The notes under the pieces: model-generated
What the model was told of the DNA's origin: nothing
Seen by the model: only the letters and a program-made list of their open reading frames with translations
Database searches by the model: none
Translations under genes and position numbers: made by a program
DNA from: Rhizobium sp. 2MFCol3.1
Lineage (GTDB): Bacteria > Pseudomonadota > Alphaproteobacteria > Rhizobiales > Rhizobiaceae
Assembly: GCF_000377565.1 (NCBI RefSeq)
Contig: NZ_KB898372.1
Span: forward strand, 53,192-117,191
Length of the DNA stretch: 64,000 nt
Reading direction: 5' to 3'
In this document: in pieces, positions 44,609 to 53,622 of the stretch
Position numbering within the stretch: position 1 is the first letter of the stretch
Layout: the number at the start of each line of letters is the position of its first letter

Positions 44609-44929
44609 ATGGAAATCGAGGACATCCTGGCGATGACGACTAGCGAACGTCACCGCTGGCTCACCGACGGCCGCTTTAAAAGCGCTGGCACGAGATTCGC
44701 CAATTTAAATGGACGCGCCCTCCGGATCACGGTCCATGGTTTCGATTTCAAGGTAGTTAAGGAGCTTCCCGACAGCGCAGCTGTAAAAGAACAGCGCGTT
44801 AAAGACGCAGAGGCGAAGGCCGGGCAACGAGATCGCGCGGCTCTACAGGCAAAGCTGAAGCGCACAAGCAGAAGAGGACCAAGAACCGCAAAGGATGCAC
44901 CGTTTCGGCGCACCAGCTCCAAAGCTTAG
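44609..44929 (+). CDS. Hypothetical basic protein, 106 residues
   Basis: The product (from the ATG at 44609, MEIEDILAMTTSERHRWLTD) has a helical N-terminus and a short beta-like segment (GRALRITVHGFDFKVVKEL). The C-terminus is strongly basic, with KRTSRRGPRTAKDAPFRRTS, and might bind nucleic acid. The ribosome binding site is weak, and an open frame extends upstream to 44462 into transposon debris. It converges with the alpha/beta hydrolase gene. I do not recognise the family. Confidence 0.5.
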   Translation: MEIEDILAMTTSERHRWLTDGRFKSAGTRFANLNGRALRITVHGFDFKVVKELPDSAAVKEQRVKDAEAKAGQRDRAALQAKLKRTSRRGPRTAKDAPFRRTSSKA

Positions 44930-44998
44930 GAGCTGGCAGCAATTTCTCCTCGAATGCCTTAGTTGGGCGCAACACGGTACGCGCCCGTCGCTTTCATC

Positions 44999-45817
44999 TC
45001 AGCGCAGAAACTGGATCAGGTCCTCGTTAAGGCGTTCTGGCACCGTTGCAAACAAGCCATGCGGTTCGCCTTCATATTCGATAAGCTTTGCGCCTGAAAT
45101 GGCGTTTGCAGCCGCTCTGCCTGTGGGGTCAATCGGTACGGTCTTGTCGCCTGTGCCGTGGATGACGAGAGTGGGGATCGTAAAGGCTGCGAAATCTGGA
45201 CGGAAGTCTGTCTTGCCAAATGCGTCGACGCAATCGATTGTCGCCTTCGGGCTTGCCATGACGCCAAGAATAAAGGACCAGTCTAGCACGCCTTGGCTGA
45301 CGGGGCTGCTCACGAAGCCGACCCCATAGAATGTCTTGGCAAAGCTATGCAGGAAGTCGAAGCGGTCCTTGCGAATGTCCTTCTTCATGCCCTCGAAGAC
45401 GCTGGCGTCGACACCGTCGGGGTTGCTTTCGTCTTTAAGCAAGTAACCGGCTACCGATGCAACCAGAACGGCTTTCGATACTTTCGATGCTCCATGACGT
45501 GAGAGATACCGAGCGATTTCGCCCCCGCCCATTGAGAAGCCGACAAGACTGACACTTCCCAGTTCGAGGCCATCGATTACGGCAGCTAGATCGTCAGCAA
45601 ATGTATCGTAGTCATATCCGGTCGACGGATGTCCTGACTGCCCAAATCCCCGACGGTCGTAAGTTATGACCCTGAAGCCTGCTTCCAGGAGAGCCAATGT
45701 CTGGTACTCAAACATATCCCCTGTCAATGGCCAGCCGTGGATAAGGATGACCGGGCGGCCTTCGCCCAGGTCCTTCACGTGCAGCTTCGTGCCATCTTTT
45801 GCTTCGACGAATGCCAT
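44999..45817 (-). CDS. Alpha/beta hydrolase (non-haem haloperoxidase-like)
   Basis: This 272-residue alpha/beta-hydrolase belongs to the chloroperoxidase/esterase branch. Motifs are VILIHGWPLTGDMFEYQ near 23, YDRRGFGQSGHPSTGYDYD near 54, the nucleophile elbow LVGFSMGGGEIARYL near 93 and TLVIHGTGDKTVPID near 215 with the acid. EGEPHGLF carries the histidine near 250. It probably acts as an esterase or perhydrolase in the cytosol. A good ribosome site (GGGAG) precedes the ATG. Upstream on the same strand a GGAAC-N17-CATT sequence (45848-45873) resembles the EcfG promoter with one mismatch. Confidence 0.88.
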   Translation of the reverse strand: MAFVEAKDGTKLHVKDLGEGRPVILIHGWPLTGDMFEYQTLALLEAGFRVITYDRRGFGQSGHPSTGYDYDTFADDLAAVIDGLELGSVSLVGFSMGGGEIARYLSRHGASKVSKAVLVASVAGYLLKDESNPDGVDASVFEGMKKDIRKDRFDFLHSFAKTFYGVGFVSSPVSQGVLDWSFILGVMASPKATIDCVDAFGKTDFRPDFAAFTIPTLVIHGTGDKTVPIDPTGRAAANAISGAKLIEYEGEPHGLFATVPERLNEDLIQFLR

Positions 45818-45847
45818 ATGGTGACTCCCTTGATGATGTCACCGATA

Positions 45848-45873
45848 ATGCTGGCAGGATAGATAGAGTTCCA
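45848..45873 (-). promoter_or_regulatory. EcfG-like promoter, one mismatch
   Basis: Read on the minus strand, GGAAC is followed after 17 bases by CATT instead of CGTT, about 30 bp before the start of the alpha/beta hydrolase. The two perfect matches at the nearby catalases make this worth noting, but the -10 half is imperfect. Confidence 0.35.
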
Positions 45874-45912
45874 AGCAACTGCACAATGTTCTTTTCACTT
45901 TCGTTTGGTTCT

Positions 45913-47361
45913 TTATCTCATCGGAACTGTCGCGGTGAAGGAAACACCAGACGGAAGGTAAGAGATTTTCGCTACGCCCCCGGCTTCGCTTGCCAAAAGA
46001 CGTTGAATGAGTTGTGTTCCGAAGCTGGTCTTGACGGGTGCAGTGACCCGCGGCCCGCCGCTCTCTCGCCATTTAAGGTTAAGTTCACGCCCATTCGATG
46101 AAGAGTCGATGAGCCATTCAATTTCAATGTGGCCTGTGTCAGTGCAAAGCGCACCATATTTGGTGGCATTCGTCGCAAGCTCATGCAAAACGAGCGCGTA
46201 AGCCGGAACAACATGAGAAGGCAAATCGAAGTCCTCGCCCGTAATCGTGAAGCGTGCTGCATCGTCGACACCGAATGGAGCAAGAGTTCGTGTCACAAGG
46301 TTCCGAAGAGACGCACTCCCGAAGTCTTCGGTGACAAGAAGATCGTTAGCGACAGCCATCGCGCGGATCCGCGCCGACAAGGTCGAGCCAGCCTCATCGA
46401 GTGTTTCGGCCCGCCGAATTGTCTGCGACACGACAGCCTGCAAGGATGTCAGCGTGTTCTTGACACGGTGACTCAATTCTCGCGCAAGAAGCGCGCGATG
46501 CCCCTGTACAATCCGTCTGGATGTGATGTCCTGTGTCGTACCGGTAATGGACAAGGGGATGCCGCACGGCGAGTAATTTGCGCGTCCACGAATTTGGACC
46601 CACCTGAGCTCACCGGCCGGGGTCACAAGTCGGTATTCCGCATCAAGCGGCGTCCCGTCAGCGATCGCTTGATCGATTGCCTCTACCTGCAGCAGACGAT
46701 CCTCAGGATGAATTGACGATCTCAGGTCTGCGAGCGTCAGCGGTTCTTCTGGCGCTCGACCGCAGATCGACTTACATTCCGTTGAGGCTGTCAATTCACT
46801 GGTGGCAAGGTCTATGGTCCATATGCCAAGCCTACCAGCTTCCAGCGCCAGCCGCAGGCGTTGCTCGCTGGTTTCCAGCTCTTCAGCGCGCTTCAAGACC
46901 TCGGCTTCAAGGTCGGCTTTGCGTTGCTCGATGGCTGCAAGCTGCTCCACCTCAAGGGTCACATCCTGCTGAGACGCTACAAAAAAGGCGAGCCCTCGCT
47001 CATCGAACACCGGCGTGACGAGCAGCCTGTTCCAAAATTTGGTGCCGTCCTTCCGATAGTTCAAAAGATCGACTTCGGTTTCTGCCCTCGCGTTAATCGC
47101 TGCTTTTAGGGTTACAAGCGATGACTCGTCGGTTGCCAGCCCTTGCAAAAAGCGGCAATTCTTGCCCAAGATCTCGCTTTCTGCATATCCGGTCATCTTC
47201 ACAAAAGCAGCATTGGCGTAAATGATAGGATTATCAGGCAGATTTGGGTTGGTGATCACCATCGGTGTTCGCGTGGCGCCAACCATACAAACGAAGGGGT
47301 CGGCGCTGCGCATCGTGTTCATCGACTCGTAATCAGGCAGTTCATTGTCCTTCAGAGCCAT
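45913..47361 (-). CDS. LOV-PAS-HWE histidine kinase (blue-light sensor)
   Basis: This 482-residue soluble kinase has an N-terminal LOV domain (about 20-130) with the flavin-adduct cysteine in GKNCRFLQG (C69) and NPIIYANAAFVKMTGY before it. A coiled linker follows, then a PAS domain (about 160-285, RLRLALEAGRLGIWTIDL) and an HWE kinase domain with the phospho-acceptor in ARELSHRVKNTLTSLQAVV near 300. The N box is VLHELATNATKYGAL near 395. Blue light should form a cysteinyl-flavin bond and change kinase activity. Relatives (LovK, LovhK) act on the general stress response. The ATG at 47361 is my choice; a TTG lies five codons upstream. Confidence 0.92.
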   Translation of the reverse strand: MALKDNELPDYESMNTMRSADPFVCMVGATRTPMVITNPNLPDNPIIYANAAFVKMTGYAESEILGKNCRFLQGLATDESSLVTLKAAINARAETEVDLLNYRKDGTKFWNRLLVTPVFDERGLAFFVASQQDVTLEVEQLAAIEQRKADLEAEVLKRAEELETSEQRLRLALEAGRLGIWTIDLATSELTASTECKSICGRAPEEPLTLADLRSSIHPEDRLLQVEAIDQAIADGTPLDAEYRLVTPAGELRWVQIRGRANYSPCGIPLSITGTTQDITSRRIVQGHRALLARELSHRVKNTLTSLQAVVSQTIRRAETLDEAGSTLSARIRAMAVANDLLVTEDFGSASLRNLVTRTLAPFGVDDAARFTITGEDFDLPSHVVPAYALVLHELATNATKYGALCTDTGHIEIEWLIDSSSNGRELNLKWRESGGPRVTAPVKTSFGTQLIQRLLASEAGGVAKISYLPSGVSFTATVPMR

Positions 47362-47376
47362 ACAACGCTTTCGCAA

Positions 47377-47687
47377 CCACAGTTTCTGGATTGTTTTAGT
47401 GCTGAAGGATACCGGAGTCTAGCTAACGCCAAGTTTCAACAAATAGCCGGCGCGGACGTCAAAGCCCCCACCGATCGGGCATCGAGCGTTTTCCCGGTGC
47501 CAAGAGAGCCTCAAAGTGCCGAAACGTCGGGAAAAACTCCACTTGCCTTCGAAGATTTGTCCTGTTTGCAAACGACCCTTTTCATGGCGGAGGAAGTGGG
47601 AAAAGAGCTGGGAGAACGTCAAATACTGTTCTGAACGGTGTCGCAACGACAGAAATGCTCGCAATCGTTAACCCCTGGCCAAAATGC
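47377..47687. other. Intergenic region, no gene
   Basis: This is 311 bp between the divergent LOV kinase and catalase-like genes. The only clear signal is the EcfG-type promoter directly following. No small gene or hairpin with a T run was seen. Confidence 0.4.
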
Positions 47688-47713
47688 GGAACCTTGGATG
47701 CGCTCATAACGTT
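47688..47713 (+). promoter_or_regulatory. EcfG-type (general stress sigma) promoter
   Basis: GGAAC at 47688-47692 and CGTT at 47710-47713 are 17 bases apart, an exact match to the alphaproteobacterial EcfG consensus. It lies 23 bp before the start of the catalase-like gene. Confidence 0.78.
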
Positions 47714-47736
47714 TCCAGTCTTTCGTGGAGCATCTT

Positions 47737-48813
47737 ATGTCGATATCACAGCCAATCCGCTATTTGCCTGAGCTCGAGAGCATCGAAGACGACGAGATCG
47801 AGACAGTTGCCGGTCTCAAAGAACAGTTCGACGTCATCATGCAGAAGACGGCAGAAGACTATGGCCATGCCGTGCGCTCAGTGCATGCCAAGGCACATGG
47901 CATCATCGAAGCGGAGATGACCGTCGCAGGCGGCCTGCCGCCTGAGCTCGCCCAAGGTATGTTTTCAGCACCCGGAACCTATAAGGTCTTTATGCGCCTC
48001 TCGACCAATGCCGGCGACATTCTTCCTGACGCAATTTCTCTGCCTCGAGGCGTTGCCATGAAGGTGCTGGAAGTCGAAGGACCGCGCCTTTCTGACGCCG
48101 AAGGCTCGACGCAAGATTTCATCATGGTGAACGGCCCTATCTTCCAGGCGCCAAACGCCAAGAAATTCCTATCTGGTCTGAAGCTTCTCGCCAAAACGAC
48201 AGACCGAATGGAGGGGACCAAAACCGTTATGTCGAGCTTGCTCCAGACGATGAACAAGGGTCTTGAGGCAGTCGGCGTTGCAAGCCCTACCATCCAATCG
48301 CTCGGCGGCGCGCCAAATTCTGATCCACTGGGCGAGACTTATTTCAGCGTCACACCTTTCCGCTACGGTGATTATGTTGCCAAATTCAGGTTGAAGCCGG
48401 TTTCGCCTGACCTGACAAAGCGGACGGACACCATCATTGACGCGAGCGTCCGAGACAATGCCATTCGAGAAACGGTTCAGGCAGAAATGCACGAGACGAC
48501 TGGGGTATGGGAATTCCAGGTCCAGCTCTGTCGCAATATCAACGAACAGCCTATCGAGGATCCGACGGTTGAGTGGAAAGAGAAAGATTCTCCTTTCTTT
48601 ACTGTGGCGACGGTCACTGCGATGCCACAGGATAGCTGGAGCGATGCGAACGTCCAGAAGGTCGACGAAGAGATGCGTTTCAGCGTCTGGACCGGCTTGG
48701 CGGCCCACCAGCCCCTGGGCAACATAAATCGGGCGCGGAAAGATCCGTACCGCCATTCGGCCGAATTCCGAGCCCAGTTCAACGGTTGCCCGTTTCACGA
48801 GCCATCCCACTGA
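47737..48813 (+). CDS. Catalase-related haem protein
   Basis: This 358-residue member of the minimal catalase (SrpA-like) family is much shorter than true catalases. The distal histidine lies in AVRSVHAKAHGIIEAEM near residue 50, and STQDFIMVNGPIFQAPNAKK near 125 corresponds to the distal asparagine region. RFSVWTGLAAHQPLGNINRA follows near 310. Such proteins use peroxide to oxidise organic substrates, and some degrade it weakly. The ATG at 47737 has GGAG upstream. An EcfG-type promoter lies just before. The molybdoenzyme gene follows after 73 bp and may be co-transcribed. Confidence 0.87.
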   Translation: MSISQPIRYLPELESIEDDEIETVAGLKEQFDVIMQKTAEDYGHAVRSVHAKAHGIIEAEMTVAGGLPPELAQGMFSAPGTYKVFMRLSTNAGDILPDAISLPRGVAMKVLEVEGPRLSDAEGSTQDFIMVNGPIFQAPNAKKFLSGLKLLAKTTDRMEGTKTVMSSLLQTMNKGLEAVGVASPTIQSLGGAPNSDPLGETYFSVTPFRYGDYVAKFRLKPVSPDLTKRTDTIIDASVRDNAIRETVQAEMHETTGVWEFQVQLCRNINEQPIEDPTVEWKEKDSPFFTVATVTAMPQDSWSDANVQKVDEEMRFSVWTGLAAHQPLGNINRARKDPYRHSAEFRAQFNGCPFHEPSH

Positions 48814-48886
48814 TCCCTCCTGGGTTCTTCTCCCAGAGCGTTTTGATGAACGCAGCGCATTTGTCCTTTCTAATGGGAAAGCTTCT

Positions 48887-51163
48887 ATGACCGAGCTCCT
48901 GCACGATCCTGAATCCGAAGGCCCCTCTGGCGGATGGGGATCAGTCAAATCAATTGCACGTATTGTTGGTGATGAGCGGCCGTCCCCGATGGTTCTTGAA
49001 GAACTGGCTCGACAGAACAAGCCGGGTGGCGTGATGTGCGTTTCCTGCGCGTGGCCCAAACCGGTAAACTACCATCCATTTGAGTTTTGCGAGAACGGGG
49101 CGAAAGCGACTATCTCGGACTTGACGAGCACGCGATGCACGCCTGACTTCTTTACCGATCACACGGTAACGTTGCTTCGTGACTGGAAAGACTACGACCT
49201 CGAACAGACCGGCCGGCTGACGCACCCACTGCATTACGATCGTGAAACCGATCGCTATGTCGAAGTCGCTTGGGAAGACGCCTTCGAAGATATTGGCAGA
49301 ACTTTGCAGTCCCTCCCGCGCGAAAGCGTTGTGTTCTATTCGTCTGGACATGCTGGCTTGGAGGCATCCTACCTCTACGCGTTGCTCGCGCGGACCTACG
49401 GCAACAATAACCTACCGCAAAGCTCGAACATGTGTCACGAGACGACGTCGGTTGGGCTGCAGAAGGTGATCGGTTCCCCGGTCGGAACCATCGTATGGGA
49501 TGACCTTGAAAAGGCTGACGCTTTTTTCTTCTTCGGTCAGAATCCTGGGTCTAACAGCCCGCGCTTCCTGCATCCGCTGCAGGAGGCGAAAAAGCGCGGC
49601 GCAAAAATCGTCACCTTCAATCCCGTCATGGAGCAGGGCCTGGTGTCCTTCGTCAACCCGCAGAGCCCTGTCGATATGCTGACGGGGCGCGAGACCCAGA
49701 TCAGCGATGAATATCTCCAAGTTCGCGCTGGCGGTGACATCGCTGCCATCATCGGTCTCTGTAAGGTCATCGTCGAAGCGGACGATGCGGCCTTGGCGAG
49801 CGGAGCATCGCGCCTTCTTGACGTTCCCTTCATCGATGAGCACACGGTAGGTTTCGACAGCTTCCTCGATCTCATTCGATCGACAGACTGGACCACAATC
49901 GAGGCGGAAAGCGGCCTGACTGAGAATGCGATTAGACGTGCAGGCGAGATCTACGCTCACGCGGAGCGCGTGATTGGCGTCTACGGGATGGGGCTGACGC
50001 AGCATTCCCAGGGCGCTCTGAACGTTGCGATGGTCGTCAACCTCCTTCTTTTGCGTGGCAATATTGGCCGCGAGGGTGCTGGATGCTGTCCGGTGCGTGG
50101 CCACTCGAATGTTCAAGGCCAACGAACTGTCGGTATTGCCGAAAAGGCAAAGCTCATTCCCATTGACAAGCTGAAATCCCTCTTCGATTTTGACCCACCA
50201 ACCGAAGATGGTGTGACGATCGTCGATGCCGTGAAGGGCATGATGGCAGGAAAAATCAAAGCGACCATATCGCTTGGCGGCAACCTAGTCCGCGCCGTTC
50301 CTGATCAGAAGGCAATGGAAAGCGCTTGGGCCGAGCAGGAACTGACCGTTGTCGTCTCGACGAAGCTTAATCGCAGCCACCTTTTTCCCGGCAAGAAGTC
50401 GTACATTCTTCCGTGCCTTTCGCGTTTGGAGCGCGACGAGCAACGGACAGGCGCGCAGTCCGTCACCACGGAAGACAGCTTTTCTCACATCTCGGGATCT
50501 GTCGGCAAACGTACGCCAGCCTCCAAGCACCTTCGAAGCGAGCTTGCGATCGTGACGGGTATTGCAAAAGCAACAGTTTCCCCGAGCCCGACGCTGAAAT
50601 GGGATGAGTGGACAGGCGATTACGGCCTTGTCCGCGACCTCATCGAGACGACCTACCCCGATCAATTCGAGCGGTATAACGATCGTATGTTTCAGCCGGG
50701 AGGATTCTATCGCGGCAACGCGGCACACGAGCGCGTCTGGAAGACCGAAGAAAAGAAAGCGGTATTTACCACGCCTAAGCAGTTGAACGCCTTGGCGTTT
50801 AGCGATGCCGTGGGGCGCTACCGCCTCATCACTATGCGCTCAAACGACCAATTCAATACGACGATCTACGGATACTCGGACCGCTTTCGCGGAATAGAGG
50901 GAACCCGAGATGTGGTGCTGATGTGCGCCGACGATATTCGGTCGGCGGGGCTGTCAGAGGGTCAAGTCGTAACCCTTGTGAGCGATTTCGAAGATGGGAT
51001 CACGCGCGAGCTTCATGGTCTTAAAGTGTCAGAGCATAATCTTCCGCGCGGGACGATTGGAGCCTATTATCCCGAGGCCAATGTCCTCGTCGCGATCGAC
51101 CATCATGATGAGTTGTCGAAAACGCCCGCGTCGAAAGCGGTGCCTGTCCGGATACATGCGTGA
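48887..51163 (+). CDS. FdhF/YdeP family molybdopterin oxidoreductase
   Basis: This 758-residue enzyme of the formate dehydrogenase alpha-subunit-like FdhF/YdeP group has an N-terminal CVSCAWPKP where related enzymes bind an FeS cluster (only two cysteines here, plus FCENG). The molybdenum-pocket segment is LPQSSNMCHETTSVGLQ near 185, followed by DAFFFFGQNPGSNSPR near 208 and LLRGNIGREGAGCCPVRGHS near 390. A C-terminal molydopterin dinucleotide-binding domain includes RYRLITMRSNDQFNT near 643. It needs bis-MGD cofactor. In E. coli YdeP supports acid resistance; the substrate is not established. No membrane or electron-transfer partner is adjacent. Confidence 0.88.
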   Translation: MTELLHDPESEGPSGGWGSVKSIARIVGDERPSPMVLEELARQNKPGGVMCVSCAWPKPVNYHPFEFCENGAKATISDLTSTRCTPDFFTDHTVTLLRDWKDYDLEQTGRLTHPLHYDRETDRYVEVAWEDAFEDIGRTLQSLPRESVVFYSSGHAGLEASYLYALLARTYGNNNLPQSSNMCHETTSVGLQKVIGSPVGTIVWDDLEKADAFFFFGQNPGSNSPRFLHPLQEAKKRGAKIVTFNPVMEQGLVSFVNPQSPVDMLTGRETQISDEYLQVRAGGDIAAIIGLCKVIVEADDAALASGASRLLDVPFIDEHTVGFDSFLDLIRSTDWTTIEAESGLTENAIRRAGEIYAHAERVIGVYGMGLTQHSQGALNVAMVVNLLLLRGNIGREGAGCCPVRGHSNVQGQRTVGIAEKAKLIPIDKLKSLFDFDPPTEDGVTIVDAVKGMMAGKIKATISLGGNLVRAVPDQKAMESAWAEQELTVVVSTKLNRSHLFPGKKSYILPCLSRLERDEQRTGAQSVTTEDSFSHISGSVGKRTPASKHLRSELAIVTGIAKATVSPSPTLKWDEWTGDYGLVRDLIETTYPDQFERYNDRMFQPGGFYRGNAAHERVWKTEEKKAVFTTPKQLNALAFSDAVGRYRLITMRSNDQFNTTIYGYSDRFRGIEGTRDVVLMCADDIRSAGLSEGQVVTLVSDFEDGITRELHGLKVSEHNLPRGTIGAYYPEANVLVAIDHHDELSKTPASKAVPVRIHA

Positions 51164-51206
51164 CGTTTTAGCAGGCACTTAATTGAATGAAAGTGGGAGA
51201 CTATTG

Positions 51207-51416
51207 ATGGACGCGTACGTCTTCTCAACAGACCACGCAGGGTCACACAGGCCCTATCTAATTGTTCCCGACCAGAATTCCCCTCGTCCGGGGCATCCAG
51301 CTGGCAAATCATGGGTTCCCTGGAAAGCAGTGAAACTCGAGAAGCAGATTTTCGGCCAAGAGCGCGACCGCGTCGCGAAGGCAGTTGAGGCAGAAGGATA
51401 TTTCATCAGCGAATAA
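51207..51416 (+). CDS. Hypothetical small protein, 69 residues
   Basis: A small gene 43 bp after the molybdoenzyme gene has a clear ribosome site (GGGAGA) and ATG at 51207. The product begins MDAYVFSTDHAGSHRPYLIV, has GHPAGKSWVPWKAVKLEKQI and a C-terminal amphipathic helix (RDRVAKAVEAEGYFI). No signal peptide or cysteine is present. It may belong to the transcript of the two preceding genes. I do not recognise a family. Confidence 0.6.
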   Translation: MDAYVFSTDHAGSHRPYLIVPDQNSPRPGHPAGKSWVPWKAVKLEKQIFGQERDRVAKAVEAEGYFISE

Positions 51417-51876
51417 AAAGTCGCGGTCACTAGCACAAAGCCTATCCTCGCCTTGTGTTAGCAAAGTCCGGCGGACGAGATTTCCACCTTTCCCGACGCG
51501 CTTTCCCTCAACCAGATGACGTAGCAAACCCCCGAAGCCCAAATCCTCCATCTAGAAGTTGCGCGTGCTCTTAGGTGATGTGCTATCCCGTAACAGCCGC
51601 GATATCCTGTTGATCTGGTGTCTGGAGCGCGGGCCACAGCGCCTCCGCGGCAGTTATTAGACGAGATCCGGTGTCGCCTGTCCGACGCTCTATTTGCCAG
51701 ATGATATCCGCTAAGCCGCGAAACGGTGGACGCAAACTCTGGCCGCCAAAAGCAAACCGGCGGCATTTCGGCAATGCTAACTGAAAGCAGATCGACAAAA
51801 TCCGGCTGTGCGCTCTGCTGGCGAGCGGGATAAGGCCAATTATGTGATGTGTGGCATTCAATAAATTGAAGTTGTA
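51417..51876. other. Intergenic region, possibly gene debris
   Basis: This is 460 bp. Minus-strand frames give protein-like pieces such as FAFGGQSLRPPFRGLADIIW near 51740 and RLITAAEALWPALQTPDQQD near 51640, separated by frame changes. I cannot assign them to a family. Because a helicase fragment follows directly, this may be the scar of an insertion or deletion. Confidence 0.35.
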
Positions 51877-52302
51877 ATGCTGATGAAGCTGCCCACTGGT
51901 GCCGTTAGCGAAGAGACGATCGCAGCGACTGCATGTAAATGCGCCGACTGTAGGCAGCCGGTCCCTGATGATGCGGGTCTCTACATCGTCCGACGTAACG
52001 ATCTGCCACGCTATCTCAAGACCCTACGACCGGTACAGCTGCGATGGAGTTCCGCCGTTAAGGTTGCATCTGCAGCACTGCCGTCGCTTACGTTCGGACG
52101 CTCCAAGGGGCTCGGTTTTGACCGCGTCATTATCTATCCGACGAAAGAAATGATGGACTGGCTGAAGGGCGCCCAATCGGCGTTGAAAGCCGAAACCCGT
52201 GCAAAACTCTATGTTGCCCTAAACCGCGCAAGGCATACGGTAGCGGTGGTCCATGACCTTGCCGATGGTGAAGTCGTTCCAGGATTCACATTGTTCCAGT
52301 AG
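51877..52302 (+). pseudogene. UvrD-like helicase, C-terminal fragment
   Basis: An intact 141-codon frame encodes what looks like only the last part of a superfamily 1 helicase. It has DDAGLYIVRRNDLPRYLKTL, then LPSLTFGRSKGLGFDRVIIY (motif V region), PTKEMMDWL and AKLYVALNRARHTVAVV (motif VI, where TRARH is usual). The ATPase domain with the Walker motifs is absent, so it cannot unwind DNA on its own. The family includes helicases of bacterial defence systems. It lies at the edge of a toxin-antitoxin and restriction-modification region. A terminator follows at 52359. Confidence 0.68.
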
Positions 52303-52358
52303 CGAAAATTTCCGGAAATGCACCCTTCATAGATCTATTATTTCATCCTTGGCGGTGG

Positions 52359-52386
52359 GGCATCATCTTCCGGTGATGCCATTTTT
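52359..52386 (+). terminator. Rho-independent terminator
   Basis: GGCATCA and TGATGCC form a perfect 7-bp stem with an 8-base loop, followed by ATTTTT. In the plus direction it ends the transcript of the helicase fragment. It lies between that gene and the convergent hipA stop at 52387. Confidence 0.75.
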
Positions 52387-53622
52387 CTAGGTGGCTTCGT
52401 TGAATTCCCGATACAGCTCGATTGTGGGCAGATGTGCATCGATAGTCTCGCGCACTTTCGCGGCCATCGGCAAGTTGTTTTTCTCGTTTTTCCACACATC
52501 CATAAACCGTTCGACCGTCTCGCGTGCTGTGTCGAGGACCAGCTTTTCGGACAGCGCCGACTTGGCTGCCAAATGTGCAAGCTCATCCTTGGATAGCTCC
52601 GCCATTCTTTTCGTGCGTGAGAAGTTAAGCGCCGCCGTATCCTCTCCCTCGATATAGGGGATGGTCGATAGCAAATCGTAAGCCGGCGAGAGCGCAGGAG
52701 TGCGGCGATCGGGGTAGATCAGAGACCAATTTTTCAGATGCATGTCACCATTGCCGATCAGCGCGCTGAAGACCAACCGGCGGATGAACTCCGCCACGTC
52801 GGCCGTGCTCGTCTCGATGCCGAGGACGCGGGCGATCATCCGGTAATTGCCCTTGCTGTACTTGTCATCCGGCTTCACGCCGAACACTTGCGCAAAATCC
52901 TCGATGTGTACCGGGCCCTCTGGTGTACGGTCGAAACGTCTAATAGCGAGCGCTTGCCCATGCAGTTCGCCCACGCCCTGTGGCAAGCCGCTCACTGCAT
53001 CCAGCTCGACCAACTGGATCTCCGGCACGTCCATGCCCATCATGCCGGCGATGGTCATCATTGAGAATTCGTTTTCTGGCACGCCGCTATACTGCTGGGA
53101 GGGCAGCTTTACGATCCATGATCCACCTGTACCCTCGGCCGGAATAGTCAGGCCACCTCCCCTCGTGGTGTTCTTGAAGGCCGAGAATTTCAGCTGCACC
53201 CCGGCCAGCGAAAAGCGCAACGCATTCGGCCGCGCTTCGACAGAAGCCTGCTCATCATCAGGCGGCAGGTCATCGCCGTCGGAGGGGTGTACCGTTACCG
53301 CACCAGGCAGGTCGCGGCCGAGCATCCAGAGCAGGAAAAACTCCCGCGTCTGTTTTACGCCGGCGCGCTCGGCGAGGTATTTGCGCAACGGGCCTTCCGG
53401 CAACAGGTTCGAAAGGAACGGCGGGACCACCATGTTATACGGACGGAACTTCGTAACCAGTGCGCCGAACGGGTCCTTGAATGACAGGCTGAGTGTGGGC
53501 CGCTTCTCGTCTTCGATATAGGCCTCGTTGAATGCGAAGATCGAGCGGCCATCCTGCAGTTTCGTCAGGGTGGCGACTGGTTCGCCGTTTAGCTTGACAT
53601 CGAGCACCGTGACTTTAGGCAT
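52387..53622 (-). CDS. hipA: HipA family serine/threonine kinase toxin
   Basis: This 411-residue HipA toxin has the N-terminal HipA_N-like domain (residues 1-110; VPPFLSNLLPEGPLRKYLAE near 72). The kinase domain has the ATP-binding GGSWIVKLPSQQYSGVPENE near 165 and the catalytic aspartate in SALIGNGDMHLKNWSLIYPD near 294. SPAYDLLSTIPYIEGEDT carries the metal-binding aspartate near 325. In characterised systems HipA phosphorylates glutamyl-tRNA synthetase or other translation factors and causes growth arrest. The ATG at 53622 overlaps the hipB stop by 8 bases, so translation is coupled and antitoxin is made first. Confidence 0.92.
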   Translation of the reverse strand: MPKVTVLDVKLNGEPVATLTKLQDGRSIFAFNEAYIEDEKRPTLSLSFKDPFGALVTKFRPYNMVVPPFLSNLLPEGPLRKYLAERAGVKQTREFFLLWMLGRDLPGAVTVHPSDGDDLPPDDEQASVEARPNALRFSLAGVQLKFSAFKNTTRGGGLTIPAEGTGGSWIVKLPSQQYSGVPENEFSMMTIAGMMGMDVPEIQLVELDAVSGLPQGVGELHGQALAIRRFDRTPEGPVHIEDFAQVFGVKPDDKYSKGNYRMIARVLGIETSTADVAEFIRRLVFSALIGNGDMHLKNWSLIYPDRRTPALSPAYDLLSTIPYIEGEDTAALNFSRTKRMAELSKDELAHLAAKSALSEKLVLDTARETVERFMDVWKNEKNNLPMAAKVRETIDAHLPTIELYREFNEAT

